From assembly GCA_002238825.1 (NCBI GenBank), contig MPNC01000005.1:124001-188000 (forward strand): a stretch of 64,000 nt of DNA. The letters run 5' to 3'. The stretch comes from SAR202 cluster bacterium bin87. GTDB taxonomy: Bacteria; Chloroflexota; Dehalococcoidia; Lucifugimonadales; UBA3495. The notes under the pieces were generated by a model. It made no database searches and was not told the DNA's origin. It saw only the letters and a program-made list of their open reading frames with translations. Both the position numbers and the translations under genes were made by a program. Positions 42,761 through 52,204 of the stretch are shown here, one piece after another (the first letter of the stretch is position 1; each line of letters begins with the position of its first letter).

Positions 42761-43336
42761 TTATCGATGCCGACGAAAGAGTTGCCAGACGGGGATGCTG
42801 AACCCGGGCAACAGTTCTTCGCCATCCAGAACGTCGTCCTCTTGGAGCGTCACGGTGGGCTGACCAGGGCGATAACGGGCTACGCTGGTGTTCTCAGGGT
42901 TGAGCACCCAGACTTCGAGGGTGCCGAAGTCCAGCCACATCTGGGCCTTGTCCGACAGGAGGCGGTCGTTGCGGGAATTGCTGGGTGAGGCTACCTCAAT
43001 GCACAGGTCCGGGGCAAGTTCGGGAAAGCCGGTGATACCGGGCGGGATGCGTCCCGGAGCGAACCAGGCGACATCGGGGGCGCGGACGGTATCAGGGTTG
43101 CTTTCCAACTTGTACCCCGGCTCGCCTGTTATGGCCACCCCGTAATCGGTTTCCAACGTATAGATGAAAAGCATCCCGTGACTGCACGACACGGTTTCTC
43201 CGTGCGGGTGTCCGGTAGGCACTTCTTTCTCCGTGAGGACGCCGCGGATGAGTTCGTACCGCTTGCCTGGAACACGCTCCATGACCAAAAGCTCATCGGC
43301 GGTCATCAAGCGCGACGGTGTTTTGGCGGTAGTCAT
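42761..43336 (-). CDS. Uma2 family (DUF820) PD-(D/E)XK endonuclease-like protein
   Basis: 191 residues from the ATG at 43336, which is 2 bases after the dapL stop. It contains the Uma2 pattern: MTADELLVMERVPGKRYELIRGVL, PDVAWF with the metal-binding Asp, LCIEVASPSNSRNDRLLSDKAQMW with Glu and Lys, and GTLEVWVLNPENTSVARYR. Uma2 proteins are nuclease-fold with unclear roles, and are abundant in Cyanobacteria and Chloroflexota. Confidence 0.85.
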   Translation of the reverse strand: MTTAKTPSRLMTADELLVMERVPGKRYELIRGVLTEKEVPTGHPHGETVSCSHGMLFIYTLETDYGVAITGEPGYKLESNPDTVRAPDVAWFAPGRIPPGITGFPELAPDLCIEVASPSNSRNDRLLSDKAQMWLDFGTLEVWVLNPENTSVARYRPGQPTVTLQEDDVLDGEELLPGFSIPVWQLFRRHR

Positions 43337-43338
43337 GG

Positions 43339-44517
43339 CTAGCCTCGCGGCGCGGGAATGGTCCAGTTTTCGAGGCGTTGGCAACCGGTCTCGACGCGTT
43401 CGTCGGGGGTGGTCAGGGAGAGGCGGATGTAGCCTTCGCCGTACTGTCCGTAGGACGAACCGGGGGTCACAACGATGTCGATATCTTCCAGCAGGCGGGC
43501 CGCGAAGTCGGCGGAGGTGAAACCTTCCGGCACGGGCGCCCAGATGTAGAGGCTGGCGCGGGGAGTCTCGACGTCCAATCCCATCCGACTCAGGGCCTGG
43601 AGCACGCGGTCCCGGCGCCACTGGTAGGTGTCGATGTTGTCATCGATGCAGTCCTGGGGACCGGTGAGCGCCTCCATGGACATTTCCTGGATGGCCTGGG
43701 GGATGCCGGAGTCGAGGTTGGCCTTGATCTGGAAAAGGGCCTTGATCATGTCGGCGTTGCCCACGGCCATGCCCATACGCCAACCCGTCATATTGTAGGT
43801 CTTGGAGAGGGAATGGAATTCCAGACCCACCTCTTTGGCCCCGTCAAGCTGCATCATGCTGCCGGCGCGGTACCCATCGTAACCGACCTCGGAATAGGCA
43901 GCGTCGTGGAGCATGGCGATGTCGTGCTCGCGGCAATAGCGCAGGGCGGACTCGAGATCCTCCTGGGACGCCACCGCGCTGGTGGGGTTGTTGGGGTAAT
44001 TGAGCCACATGACCTTGGCCTGTCGGGCCACGTCTTCCGGAATGGCGTCGAGTTCGGGCAGCCACCCGTTGCGCTGGTACAGGGGCATCACGTAGCTCTC
44101 GGCGCCGGCGAACATGGTGCCCACCGCGTAGACCGGATACGCAGGGTCAGGAACCAGCGCTATGTCTCCTGGATCCAGGAACGCGAAGGCGGCGTGTCCG
44201 ATGCCCTCTTTCGCGCCGATGAGGGGCAACACCTCGGTGTCGGGGTTGAGGTCGACGTCGAAGCGCTGCTTGTACCAGTGAGCGACGGCGCGCCGCATCT
44301 GCGGCAGGCCGTCGGTTTCGGGATACCGGTGGTTCGGCGGATCCTGGGAGGCGGTGAGCAGGCGGTCAACTATGGGCTGAGGTGTGGGGATATCAGGATC
44401 ACCAATGCCAAAGGTAACCACGTCGGCGCCGGCGGCGCGCTTCTCCGCGATGATCCGGGAGATCTCCACGAAGGGATACGGGGCAAGTTTACCGAGGCGT
44501 TGCGAGAGGTTTGGCAT
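43339..44517 (-). CDS. dapL: LL-diaminopimelate aminotransferase (DapL-type)
   Basis: 392 residues of class I/II PLP aminotransferase fold. FGIGDPDIPTPQPIVD near residue 36, WLNYPNNPTSAVA, HDAAYSEVGYDG, and the PLP lysine in SLSKTYNMTGWR fit LL-DAP aminotransferases. The nearby dapF, which isomerises its product, supports the assignment. It makes LL-2,6-diaminopimelate from tetrahydrodipicolinate in one step. Aspartate aminotransferase is a less likely alternative. Confidence 0.78.
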   Translation of the reverse strand: MPNLSQRLGKLAPYPFVEISRIIAEKRAAGADVVTFGIGDPDIPTPQPIVDRLLTASQDPPNHRYPETDGLPQMRRAVAHWYKQRFDVDLNPDTEVLPLIGAKEGIGHAAFAFLDPGDIALVPDPAYPVYAVGTMFAGAESYVMPLYQRNGWLPELDAIPEDVARQAKVMWLNYPNNPTSAVASQEDLESALRYCREHDIAMLHDAAYSEVGYDGYRAGSMMQLDGAKEVGLEFHSLSKTYNMTGWRMGMAVGNADMIKALFQIKANLDSGIPQAIQEMSMEALTGPQDCIDDNIDTYQWRRDRVLQALSRMGLDVETPRASLYIWAPVPEGFTSADFAARLLEDIDIVVTPGSSYGQYGEGYIRLSLTTPDERVETGCQRLENWTIPAPRG

Positions 44518-44621
44518 GATGCTCCTGGGAAATTTTCAGGCTTGTTTGATAGGCCCCGGTCCGACCGTATCTGCGGCCGTCCCGCTGCTGGCCTACGGAG
44601 GTTTCGCGAAGATGCTTTGGC

Positions 44622-45302
44622 CTACACCGCGACCGCTGCATTGGGCTGGAAGACCATTTCGCGCTCCAGCGTCACCCAGTTGTATTCGTCGACGAACTTG
44701 GCGAGGCTGAAGGGCGGGTCGATGCCGAGCTGGGCAGACAACGCGCCCGCCGGATCTTCCATGCCGTGCTGGCCGCGCGCGTCGGCGACAATGGCCAGGG
44801 CGGCCATGCGCATGACGGTAAGGAACTGCGAGTAAGTCGCGCCGTTGGGGCGGTCCTGCGGGAAATACGCTTTTCGGATTCCTTCGCCCCAGGACACGAA
44901 CAACTGGGGATTAATGACGGTAAGGAGGGCAGACGCGCCGGTCGGCCCAATCCCGTTGGCCTCGGTCAGGCGGTCGAAGGCGCGCTCCACGACATCCAGG
45001 GTCGAGCAACGCAGGTCGTCGAATTCCAGGGCGGAGACCGCCATGGGCTCAAGCAACCGCGCCGCGTCGGTCAACGCGTCGGCGATGCCGCCAGACTTGT
45101 GCTGGGGAATGCGACAACCCCACTGGTTCACGTAGGCTACCAGGGTGGCCCAGTCAGCATCTTCCCGACCGGCCAGGATGGGCTCACGAAACGAGTGCGC
45201 TCGGGCGGCGATGCAGGTCGCATCCTCTGAAAGGCTGCGGAAAACCTGGGCGGACCAGCGAAGCTGGTCAAAGGTGGTGGGGCCGGTTACGTAATTGCTC
45301 AT
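44622..45302 (-). CDS. Uncharacterised protein coupled to dapF, HhH-like segment
   Basis: About 226 residues, soluble and mostly helical. ANGIGPTGASALLTVINPQLFVSWG (about 135-160) resembles the helix-hairpin-helix of HhH-GPD-like DNA glycosylases (GvGxxtASalL...P), but no catalytic set is seen. Its ATG overlaps the dapF stop by 4 bases (ATGA), so it is translationally coupled. A distantly similar PxLFxxW block appears in the protein at 56602-57240. Its function is unknown. Confidence 0.55.
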   Translation of the reverse strand: MSNYVTGPTTFDQLRWSAQVFRSLSEDATCIAARAHSFREPILAGREDADWATLVAYVNQWGCRIPQHKSGGIADALTDAARLLEPMAVSALEFDDLRCSTLDVVERAFDRLTEANGIGPTGASALLTVINPQLFVSWGEGIRKAYFPQDRPNGATYSQFLTVMRMAALAIVADARGQHGMEDPAGALSAQLGIDPPFSLAKFVDEYNWVTLEREMVFQPNAAVAV

Positions 45303-46156
45303 TCTGTCCACACTCCGCTGAAAACTTCGGCCGCGGGGCCTTCCAAATAAACTTCGCCGGCGCCGTTCCACTCGATGTTGAGGGTGCCTCCGGGCAGGTT
45401 TACCGCCACCCGGTCGCCGGTATGACCCAAAAGCCGGGAAGCGACGCCGATGGCGCAGGCTCCGGTGCCACAGGCCATGGTCTCGCCGGAACCCCGCTCC
45501 CAGACCCTGGCGTCCAGGTTGCCGTCGTCCCGGATATTGACGATTTCGAAATTTACCCGATCGGGAAAGATGGGGTGACGCTCGACCAGGGGGCCGATGT
45601 TATGCAGGGGAAATTCCTCGATGGGCTGGTCGATGAAAGTCACCGCATGGGGGTTGCCCATTGACACGAAGGTAAGGGCCAGCCGGAAATCGCCAGGGTG
45701 GATGGCGTAGTTGATGATGGGGCCTTCCTGACCGGCAATGGCGGGGTCGATGTCCACGGGGATTTCCGAAGGGGCAAGCCGCGGCGGGCCCATGCTCACG
45801 CGCGCGGAGTCCACGGCGGCCCCGGCGTAATGGGGCACGATGGTGCGAACGCCAGCGAGCGTGTCGACGGTGACCTCCCGGGACGAATTGGGCACAATGC
45901 CGCGTTCAATGGCGTACTTGGCGAAGCAACGAATACCGTTGCCGCACATGGCCCCTTCGGACCCGTCCGAGTTGAACATGCGCATTTTCAGATCTGCGAC
46001 GTCGGAATCCATCACCAGAATCAACCCGTCGCCGCCGACTCCGAAGTGACGGTCGCTGATGGCGCGCGACAGACTGTTCCAATCCCGTTCGGGCATCGCA
46101 CGGGCGTCGACATACACGTAATCGTTGCCAGCCCCGTGCATTTTGGTGAATTCCAT
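45299..46156 (-). CDS. dapF: Diaminopimelate epimerase
   Basis: 285 residues. It turns LL-diaminopimelate into meso-diaminopimelate for lysine and peptidoglycan. The two catalytic cysteines lie in GAMCGNGIRCFAKYA and MACGTGACAIGVAS, and the N-terminus FTKMHGAGNDYVYVDA is typical. AGGAG precedes the ATG at 46156 by 8 bases. It belongs to the same run as dapL. Confidence 0.95.
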   Translation of the reverse strand: MEFTKMHGAGNDYVYVDARAMPERDWNSLSRAISDRHFGVGGDGLILVMDSDVADLKMRMFNSDGSEGAMCGNGIRCFAKYAIERGIVPNSSREVTVDTLAGVRTIVPHYAGAAVDSARVSMGPPRLAPSEIPVDIDPAIAGQEGPIINYAIHPGDFRLALTFVSMGNPHAVTFIDQPIEEFPLHNIGPLVERHPIFPDRVNFEIVNIRDDGNLDARVWERGSGETMACGTGACAIGVASRLLGHTGDRVAVNLPGGTLNIEWNGAGEVYLEGPAAEVFSGVWTE

Positions 46157-46190
46157 CGTCGCGACTCCTGCGCCGAAACCGGCCTTTTCG

Positions 46191-47147
46191 TCAAGCGCCA
46201 ATTGTATCACAAGGGGTCGGCGATTCCAGGAAACGCCGGACGAGAGCGACGGCTTCGGCGACCGGCAGACTGTGCGTGGCGTCCAGCCAATCGATGCGGT
46301 GGTCTCCGCGTTTGAACCAGGTGTACTGCCGGCGGACCAGGCGGTGGGTGCGGGTCTTGGCGCGAGCGACCGCTTCGTCCAGCGTCATCTCGCCGGCCAG
46401 ATGCATGCCAAGTTCGGTGTAACCGACCCCAGACAAGGCGCCGCTACCCAGCGTATAGCCGTCCGCCCGAAGGCGAAGGGCCTCCTCCAGCAGACCGTCC
46501 GACATCATGGAGTCGAAACGGGTGTCGATCCGGTCGTACAGGGCAGCTCGGTCGGCAGTGAGACCGAGAACGAGGGAACGGTACGGCGCCTCGGCGCTCT
46601 TCCCGGTGGTTTCAAGCGGACGCCCGACCTTCCGCAATATCTCCAGGGCGCGGATGATGCGCCGCGAATTGTTGGGATCTATTGACCTCGCCCGCGGCGG
46701 GTCCAGTTCCCGCAGCTCCTGCCACAGAGGAGACGGGCCTTCCGCGGCCAGACGACGCTCCAGCCGGGTGCGCAGTTCCGGATCGGGCGGCACCTGCGGG
46801 ACGGCCCAACCTTCGAGAAGAGCCCAGACGTACTGCCCGGTGCCACCACACAATATGGGCAACGCGCCCCGGGCCGAAACGGACTCGATACATTCCCGCG
46901 CCAGCGGCAGGTACTCGCCGAGGCTGATGGGCTCATCGGGCGTACGGATGTCGATCAGGTGGTGACGGGCGCTATTCCGCTCGGCCGCAGTGGCTTTGGC
47001 AGTCCCGATATCCATGCCGGTATAGACCTGCCGGCTATCGGCGTTAACGATCTCGCCATTGAAGCGCTGCGCAAGGGCGATTGCGAGGGCGGTCTTGCCC
47101 ACGGCGGTGGGCCCGACGACGGCGATCAGATTGGGCGGGGCCGACAT
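46191..47147 (-). CDS. miaA: tRNA dimethylallyltransferase
   Basis: 318 residues. It adds the dimethylallyl group to A37 of tRNAs that read UNN codons. The P-loop GPTAVGKT is near residue 12, with NADSRQVYTGMDIGTAK, GGTGQYVWALLEG and the C-terminal RRQYTWFKR block. The ATG at 47147 is used; a TTG five codons upstream is the alternative. It lies 27 bases after tpiA. Confidence 0.93.
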   Translation of the reverse strand: MSAPPNLIAVVGPTAVGKTALAIALAQRFNGEIVNADSRQVYTGMDIGTAKATAAERNSARHHLIDIRTPDEPISLGEYLPLARECIESVSARGALPILCGGTGQYVWALLEGWAVPQVPPDPELRTRLERRLAAEGPSPLWQELRELDPPRARSIDPNNSRRIIRALEILRKVGRPLETTGKSAEAPYRSLVLGLTADRAALYDRIDTRFDSMMSDGLLEEALRLRADGYTLGSGALSGVGYTELGMHLAGEMTLDEAVARAKTRTHRLVRRQYTWFKRGDHRIDWLDATHSLPVAEAVALVRRFLESPTPCDTIGA

Positions 47148-47174
47148 GAACCGGCCAGTCAACGGCTATCGCTC

Positions 47175-47942
47175 TCAGTTGGAGAAGGCAGCGGCGACTT
47201 CCAGGAACGCGCTGGCGTCCAGGCTTGCCCCGCCGACGAGAGCGCCGCTGATGCTGGGTACGGCGGCGAAGTCGCCAGCGTTCGCCGGGTTCACGCTGCC
47301 GCCATACAGCAGCGGGATCGCTGAAGCGGCGTCAGCGCCCAGCGCGGCGGCGATGGTGGGGGCGATGGCGCCTCCCATTATCTGGTCTGCTATTTCCGGA
47401 GTGGCAGCCCGACCCGTGCCGATGGCCCACACCGGCTCGTATGCAATCGCCAGGGCGCCGGTGACGGACTCCGGCTCAATATCTGCAAGCGCAGCGATGA
47501 CCTGTCTCCGGATGACCTCCGCGGCTCGACCCGACTCGCGCTCGTCAAGGGTTTCCCCCACGCAAAGGATGGGCCGCAATCCGTGTTGCAGGGCGGCTGC
47601 GGCCTTCCGGCCAACGGACTCGTCGGTCTCGCCGAAGAACTGGCGGCGCTCGGAGTGCCCGATGATCACGTAGTCGCATAGTCCGACCAGCATGGGCGGC
47701 GCGATCTCACCGGTGAAGGCGCCGCTATCATCGGCGTGCATGTTCTGAGCGGCCACTGCGACGCCGCTGCCGGCCACCGCATCTCGAACCGCCGCCAACG
47801 ACACGAAGGGCGGCGCGACAATGATTTGGGCGCCGGACAATGCCGACGCGCCGGCGGCCACGGCGGAGGCCAGATGAACACCGGAGGCCACATCCGTGTT
47901 CATCTTCCAGTTGCCGGCGACGATGTTGGTGGGAGAGGCCAT
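47175..47942 (-). CDS. tpiA: Triosephosphate isomerase
   Basis: 255 residues of TIM-barrel fold. It has NWKMN (Lys), IIGHSERR (catalytic His), AYEPVWAIGTG (catalytic Glu) and the phosphate-binding LYGGSVNPANA. It interconverts DHAP and glyceraldehyde-3-phosphate and lies with pgk and apgM in a glycolytic run. Confidence 0.96.
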   Translation of the reverse strand: MASPTNIVAGNWKMNTDVASGVHLASAVAAGASALSGAQIIVAPPFVSLAAVRDAVAGSGVAVAAQNMHADDSGAFTGEIAPPMLVGLCDYVIIGHSERRQFFGETDESVGRKAAAALQHGLRPILCVGETLDERESGRAAEVIRRQVIAALADIEPESVTGALAIAYEPVWAIGTGRAATPEIADQIMGGAIAPTIAAALGADAASAIPLLYGGSVNPANAGDFAAVPSISGALVGGASLDASAFLEVAAAFSN

Positions 47943-47969
47943 AATAGTTCCCTGTGGGCGTTACGCCGG

Positions 47970-49175
47970 CTACGGTCCGTATTTGCCGAGTTTGCCGGAG
48001 TGAGACAGCGCGAGGAGCATGATGGTTTCCGCCGGGATGCGGCCGATGGAACCGTGGGCGCAAGCCCGTTCGTTGAAACCGTCAACCCCTTCCCCGAGGG
48101 TCAGCCTGGAATGGAGCATGAAGGGAACCGGGTGCCAGCTGTGCGATGCCATGATGGCGGGGGTAGCGTGGTCGCCGGCAACCATCAGCACATCGGGTTC
48201 CAGGTCCAAGATTCGGGGGATGTGGATATCCAACTCCTCGAGGCACTTCACCTTGCCGTCGAAATCCCCATCCTCGCCGGCGGTGTCTGCGGGCTTGTAA
48301 TGGATGAAGAAGAAGTCGTGATTGTCCCAATTGGCGTGGAGCGTTTCGACCTCGTCGCCAAAGGTCATACCCGTGGGAATGATCCGCATGTTGGCAACGG
48401 AAGCCAGACCCCGATACATGGGATAGGCGGCGATGGCAGCCGGGTTCAGATGGTAGACCTGGCCGAAATCCGGCAGGTTGGGCAGTTGCGCCCACCCACG
48501 CAGCAGCACCATGTTGGCGGGTTCTTCCTCCGACAGGACGCGCCCGGCCTGGGATACAAACTCCTGCACGACATCGGCGGTGCGCTGTCCCTGAGGGTCC
48601 AGGGCGCGAGCCATCCGTGGGGGCAGGCCTTCACGCTGGGGATCGGTCTCTTCCACCGCCTCGGACAGACCCTCGCCACGCAGGCGCAGCACGAACCGGT
48701 AGTCCTGTACCGGCAGCACGTCCACCTGCACCCCGGGGATCTCTATTTCATCCAGGCGCTGACACAGAGGAGCGCTCAGCTCGGTTCGAATTCGGCCGGC
48801 CCGACGGTCGGTCAGCAGACCATCATCGTCCACTGTGCAGAAATTACCGCGTGCGGCCAGGTCACCGGGCAGCAGTTCGACTCCGCTGCCGAGCGCCTCC
48901 AGCGCGCCGCGACCGATCACGTACTTCAACGGGTTGTACCCGAAAAGCGCCAGGTGGCCAGGCCCGCTCCCCGGGGCAACTCCGACCTCCACGGGTGTGG
49001 TCAGACCGCAGGCGCTGCGCTGGGCCAACGCGTCCAGGTTTGGCGTGTGGGCGGTCTCCAGCTCCGATTTTCGGGTATCAGGGTGGGGCAATCCGCCCAA
49101 CCCATCGGCCACCAGGAGGACGATCTTGGACGGGGTGCTGGCTATACTGTCGTGGATCTGTTCCAGATCAATCAT
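47970..49175 (-). CDS. 2,3-bisphosphoglycerate-independent phosphoglycerate mutase, archaeal-type (ApgM)
   Basis: 401 residues of the alkaline-phosphatase superfamily. VLLVADGLGGLPHP with the nucleophile region, AHTPNLDALAQRSACG, GSGPGHLALFGYNP (catalytic Ser and phosphate site), FFFIHYKPADTAGEDGD and VMVAGDHATPA fit ApgM. It interconverts 3- and 2-phosphoglycerate and sits between pgk and tpiA. Confidence 0.93.
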   Translation of the reverse strand: MIDLEQIHDSIASTPSKIVLLVADGLGGLPHPDTRKSELETAHTPNLDALAQRSACGLTTPVEVGVAPGSGPGHLALFGYNPLKYVIGRGALEALGSGVELLPGDLAARGNFCTVDDDGLLTDRRAGRIRTELSAPLCQRLDEIEIPGVQVDVLPVQDYRFVLRLRGEGLSEAVEETDPQREGLPPRMARALDPQGQRTADVVQEFVSQAGRVLSEEEPANMVLLRGWAQLPNLPDFGQVYHLNPAAIAAYPMYRGLASVANMRIIPTGMTFGDEVETLHANWDNHDFFFIHYKPADTAGEDGDFDGKVKCLEELDIHIPRILDLEPDVLMVAGDHATPAIMASHSWHPVPFMLHSRLTLGEGVDGFNERACAHGSIGRIPAETIMLLALSHSGKLGKYGP

Positions 49176-49200
49176 GATTAGCTCCGGTAGCCGCGAGGTG

Positions 49201-50397
49201 TCAGGCGTTAGGGATGGCGTCGATCCCGGGAAGCGCTCGGCCTTCGAGAAACTCTAGGGACGCGCCACCGCCGGTGGATACATGGGTCATGCTGTCCATG
49301 AGTCCCAGCGATTCAACAGCTTCTGCGGTGGACCCGCCGCCCACCACAGTGGTTGCGCCGGGCGAACCCGCGATGCCGTTGGCCACCTGCCGGGTGCCGG
49401 CGCTGAATTGTTCCATTTCAAACACACCCATAGGTCCGTTCCACAAGATGGTCCTGCAGTCGGCCAGGGACGCGGCGTATGCCGCGGCAGCGGTTTGGCC
49501 AATGTCCATGATGTACCAGCCGTCGGGTACGCCATCGACGGGCACGGTGTCCACCGCCCCGGGTTTGGGATCAAACTCACTGGCGACTACCAGATCCGCC
49601 GGCAGATGCACGGCGACGCCGGCGGCCTCGGCTCGTTGCATCGCTTCGCGGGCGAAATCCAACCGGTCGGTTTCGACGGACGATGCGCCGACGGATTTGC
49701 CCTGGGCGGCCAGGAAAGTCACGGCCATGCCGCCGCCGATAAACAAGTGGTCCAGCCGGGTCAGCAGGTTTTCAAGGATGAGGATTTTGTCGCTGACCTT
49801 GGCGCCGCCCATGAGCGCCGCCAGCGGGCGAACCGGGTTTTCCAGGGCCACGCCCAGGGACTCGACCTCACGCTGGGTCAGCAGGCCCATGGCGGTTGGG
49901 AGATGCCTGGGAACTCCGACCGTGGAGGCGTGGGCGCGGTGGGCCACCGCGAACGCGTCCATGATGAAGCAGTCGGCCAGACCGGCCAACTGGGCCGAAA
50001 ATCCTGCATCATTGCTTTCTTCGCCGCCGTGAAAACGCAGATTTTCGAGAAGGCAGACGTCGCCGGACGACATCCGGGCGACCGCTCCGGCAACGGCCGG
50101 GCCAACGCAATCGTCCAGAGGGGTCACCGGCCGGCCCAGTAGCGTAGCCAGCCGCTCTCCCACGGGAGCCAGCCGAAGGGTCTCATCCACCTTGCCGCCG
50201 GGTCGACCGAGGTGTGAACACAGCACGACCTTGCACCGACGTTCGAGCAGGTATTCGATGGTCGGCAGGGTGGCGCGCAAGCGATGATCGTAGTTGGCGA
50301 TGAATTCTGCGCCCTGCTCGATAGGCACGTTGAAGTCCACGCGAACCAGAACGGTCTTGCCGTTCACGTCCAATTGACTGAGGGAACGCTTGGTCAT
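49201..50397 (-). CDS. pgk: Phosphoglycerate kinase
   Basis: 398 residues. VLVRVDFNVPIEQG near residue 16, LCSHLGRPGGK, a GGAKVSDKI block, and the C-terminal GGGSTAEAVESLGLMDSMTHVSTGGGASLEFLEGRALPGI are the expected signatures. It makes ATP from 1,3-bisphosphoglycerate. The gene lies in a minus-strand run with apgM and tpiA. Confidence 0.96.
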   Translation of the reverse strand: MTKRSLSQLDVNGKTVLVRVDFNVPIEQGAEFIANYDHRLRATLPTIEYLLERRCKVVLCSHLGRPGGKVDETLRLAPVGERLATLLGRPVTPLDDCVGPAVAGAVARMSSGDVCLLENLRFHGGEESNDAGFSAQLAGLADCFIMDAFAVAHRAHASTVGVPRHLPTAMGLLTQREVESLGVALENPVRPLAALMGGAKVSDKILILENLLTRLDHLFIGGGMAVTFLAAQGKSVGASSVETDRLDFAREAMQRAEAAGVAVHLPADLVVASEFDPKPGAVDTVPVDGVPDGWYIMDIGQTAAAAYAASLADCRTILWNGPMGVFEMEQFSAGTRQVANGIAGSPGATTVVGGGSTAEAVESLGLMDSMTHVSTGGGASLEFLEGRALPGIDAIPNA

Positions 50398-50416
50398 TCC
50401 TGAGTGGTCCGTAAAT

Positions 50417-51436
50417 TCATTCCGCCTGGCGTCCGACGACCCATTGGATCGCCCAATCCAACGCCTCAGGATGGCTCAGTTCGACTTCGTCGCCCGACAA
50501 GGCTTCGCGGGCGTCCTGAAGCAACTCATCCATTTTGCCATCTGAGTATTCCCGAGACCCGGCCTCCTCCAGGATAGATACTATCCGGGGAGTATCGCCG
50601 GGTTCCAGCACGCGTTTCATGTATATGGCGCCCAATTCACGTTTGGCAGCGGTGTCGGAGGTTTGCAGAGCGTGGATCAGGGGAAGGCTTTTTTTCTTGT
50701 TGAGGATGTTGGCCGGGGTAAATCCGTCTCCGGAGCGTCCCCACAGGTCGGAAATATCATCCCGGACCTGGCGGGCCATGCCGAGTTTTCTTCCCCACTG
50801 CTCCAGGGCATCGGCGGTGGCCGATTGCGCCCCGCTGGCCAGCGCCCCCAAAAGCGCTGAGCATCCGGCCAGGGCTCCCGATTTCCGACCCACCATGTCC
50901 ATGTAGTCGGCTTCGGACACCATGATCTGGTCCTGATAGGTGAGGTCCATGTACTGCCCTTCACACAGGGTCAGACACGCCTGATCCAAACCCCGGAGGG
51001 CGGACAGGACGGTTTCCGCGTCAGTCCCCGCATCGGAAAGGCGCATCAACACGGAACGGGCCAGGGCGTGCAATCCGTCGCCGGCGTTGATGGCCTGGGA
51101 GGGACCCCACACCCACCAGATGCTGGGCCGAACGTTGTCCTGGTCGATGCGGCCGGCCTGCACGTCGTTGTGCACAAGCACGAAATTGTACGCCAACTCA
51201 ACCGCGGCAGCAGCGGAGACCGCCTCCCGGTGCTCGCCGGATACGGCGTCGGCCGACGCCATGGTCAGAACGCCGCAGTGATGCAGCGGGGTCAGCGCGT
51301 CTTCGGCAGGGTTGCCGCGCTCGTCCACCCACCCGAGATGGTAACGGAGCAGGTCATACAACATGCCCTGCCGGCCGTCGAACGCGGATCGCAGTTCGGC
51401 GTGCACGCCGGCCCGGTAACTATCGTATGTTTCCAT
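50417..51436 (-). CDS. Polyprenyl synthetase family protein
   Basis: 339 residues of all-helical prenyltransferase fold. The first Asp-rich motif is altered to HNDVQAGRID, a form found in some bacterial paralogues, while the second, RQVRDDISD, keeps DDxxD. It makes a polyprenyl diphosphate for lipids or quinones; chain length cannot be inferred here. It lies between tsaC and pgk with gaps of about 20 bases. Confidence 0.82.
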   Translation of the reverse strand: METYDSYRAGVHAELRSAFDGRQGMLYDLLRYHLGWVDERGNPAEDALTPLHHCGVLTMASADAVSGEHREAVSAAAAVELAYNFVLVHNDVQAGRIDQDNVRPSIWWVWGPSQAINAGDGLHALARSVLMRLSDAGTDAETVLSALRGLDQACLTLCEGQYMDLTYQDQIMVSEADYMDMVGRKSGALAGCSALLGALASGAQSATADALEQWGRKLGMARQVRDDISDLWGRSGDGFTPANILNKKKSLPLIHALQTSDTAAKRELGAIYMKRVLEPGDTPRIVSILEEAGSREYSDGKMDELLQDAREALSGDEVELSHPEALDWAIQWVVGRQAE

Positions 51437-51456
51437 CGATGTGATGACCGACCTCG

Positions 51457-52107
51457 CTATTCGACCAGCCCGAGCGTTTCGAGGGTTGCGCGCACGCGCT
51501 CGTAGGGCAGTACTCCCTCGCGGAGCAGGCGGATACCGTCGCCTGAGACCGCCACGATCGTGCTGGCGCCGCCGACGGGTTTTGGGCCGGACACAATGAT
51601 ACCATCAACGCGAGGAGCCAGGACGCGGCGAAGTTCGTCCGGGTCAGTGATGTCAGGTTCACCGCTGCGATTGGCGCTGGTGCCGGTGATGGGGCGACCC
51701 AGGGCGTCGGCAAGAGCCCAGGGGACCGGATGGTTGGGCATGCGCACAGCGACGGTGTCGCGGCCGGCGGTGAGGCGCTGGGGCAATCCTGGCGCGGCGG
51801 GCAGCACCATCGTCAACGAACCCGGCCAGTAAGCTTCGGCCAGGCGGCGGGCCAGTACCTCGATTTCCGACGACACTGTCGCGACCTGCAGGGATTGCTC
51901 CCAGCCGGACACCAACACAGGCAACGGCATATCGGCGGGGCGGCCCTTGGCGGCGTACACGCGATCCAGGGCGTCGGGGTTAAGGGCGTCCGCCGCCAGA
52001 CCGTAGAGCGTGTCGGTGGGAATAGCGAAGACGCCGCCTTTGGAAAGGGCTTCAGCGGCGCGGCGAATTTCGGTTTGGAAGTCCAATGGAGTAGGGCGTG
52101 GTGTCAT
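51457..52107 (-). CDS. tsaC: Threonylcarbamoyl-AMP synthase (Sua5/YrdC/TsaC)
   Basis: 216 residues. It makes threonylcarbamoyl-AMP for the t6A modification of tRNA at position 37. KGGVFAIPTDTLYGLAADA near residue 19, RVYAAKGRPADMPLPVLVSG and GTSANRSGEPD are the family signatures. It heads the glycolytic/prenyl run and lies about 100 bases downstream of the restriction endonuclease gene. Confidence 0.93.
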   Translation of the reverse strand: MTPRPTPLDFQTEIRRAAEALSKGGVFAIPTDTLYGLAADALNPDALDRVYAAKGRPADMPLPVLVSGWEQSLQVATVSSEIEVLARRLAEAYWPGSLTMVLPAAPGLPQRLTAGRDTVAVRMPNHPVPWALADALGRPITGTSANRSGEPDITDPDELRRVLAPRVDGIIVSGPKPVGGASTIVAVSGDGIRLLREGVLPYERVRATLETLGLVE

Positions 52108-52204
52108 TACAGAACCGGTCGTTGGTGAATACGACTGTTGCCTGGAGTGCAGTGGTCGATTTGGCGGTCACCGTTTGCTAGCCAGGTTCGTTTTGGGCAA
52201 TCGG

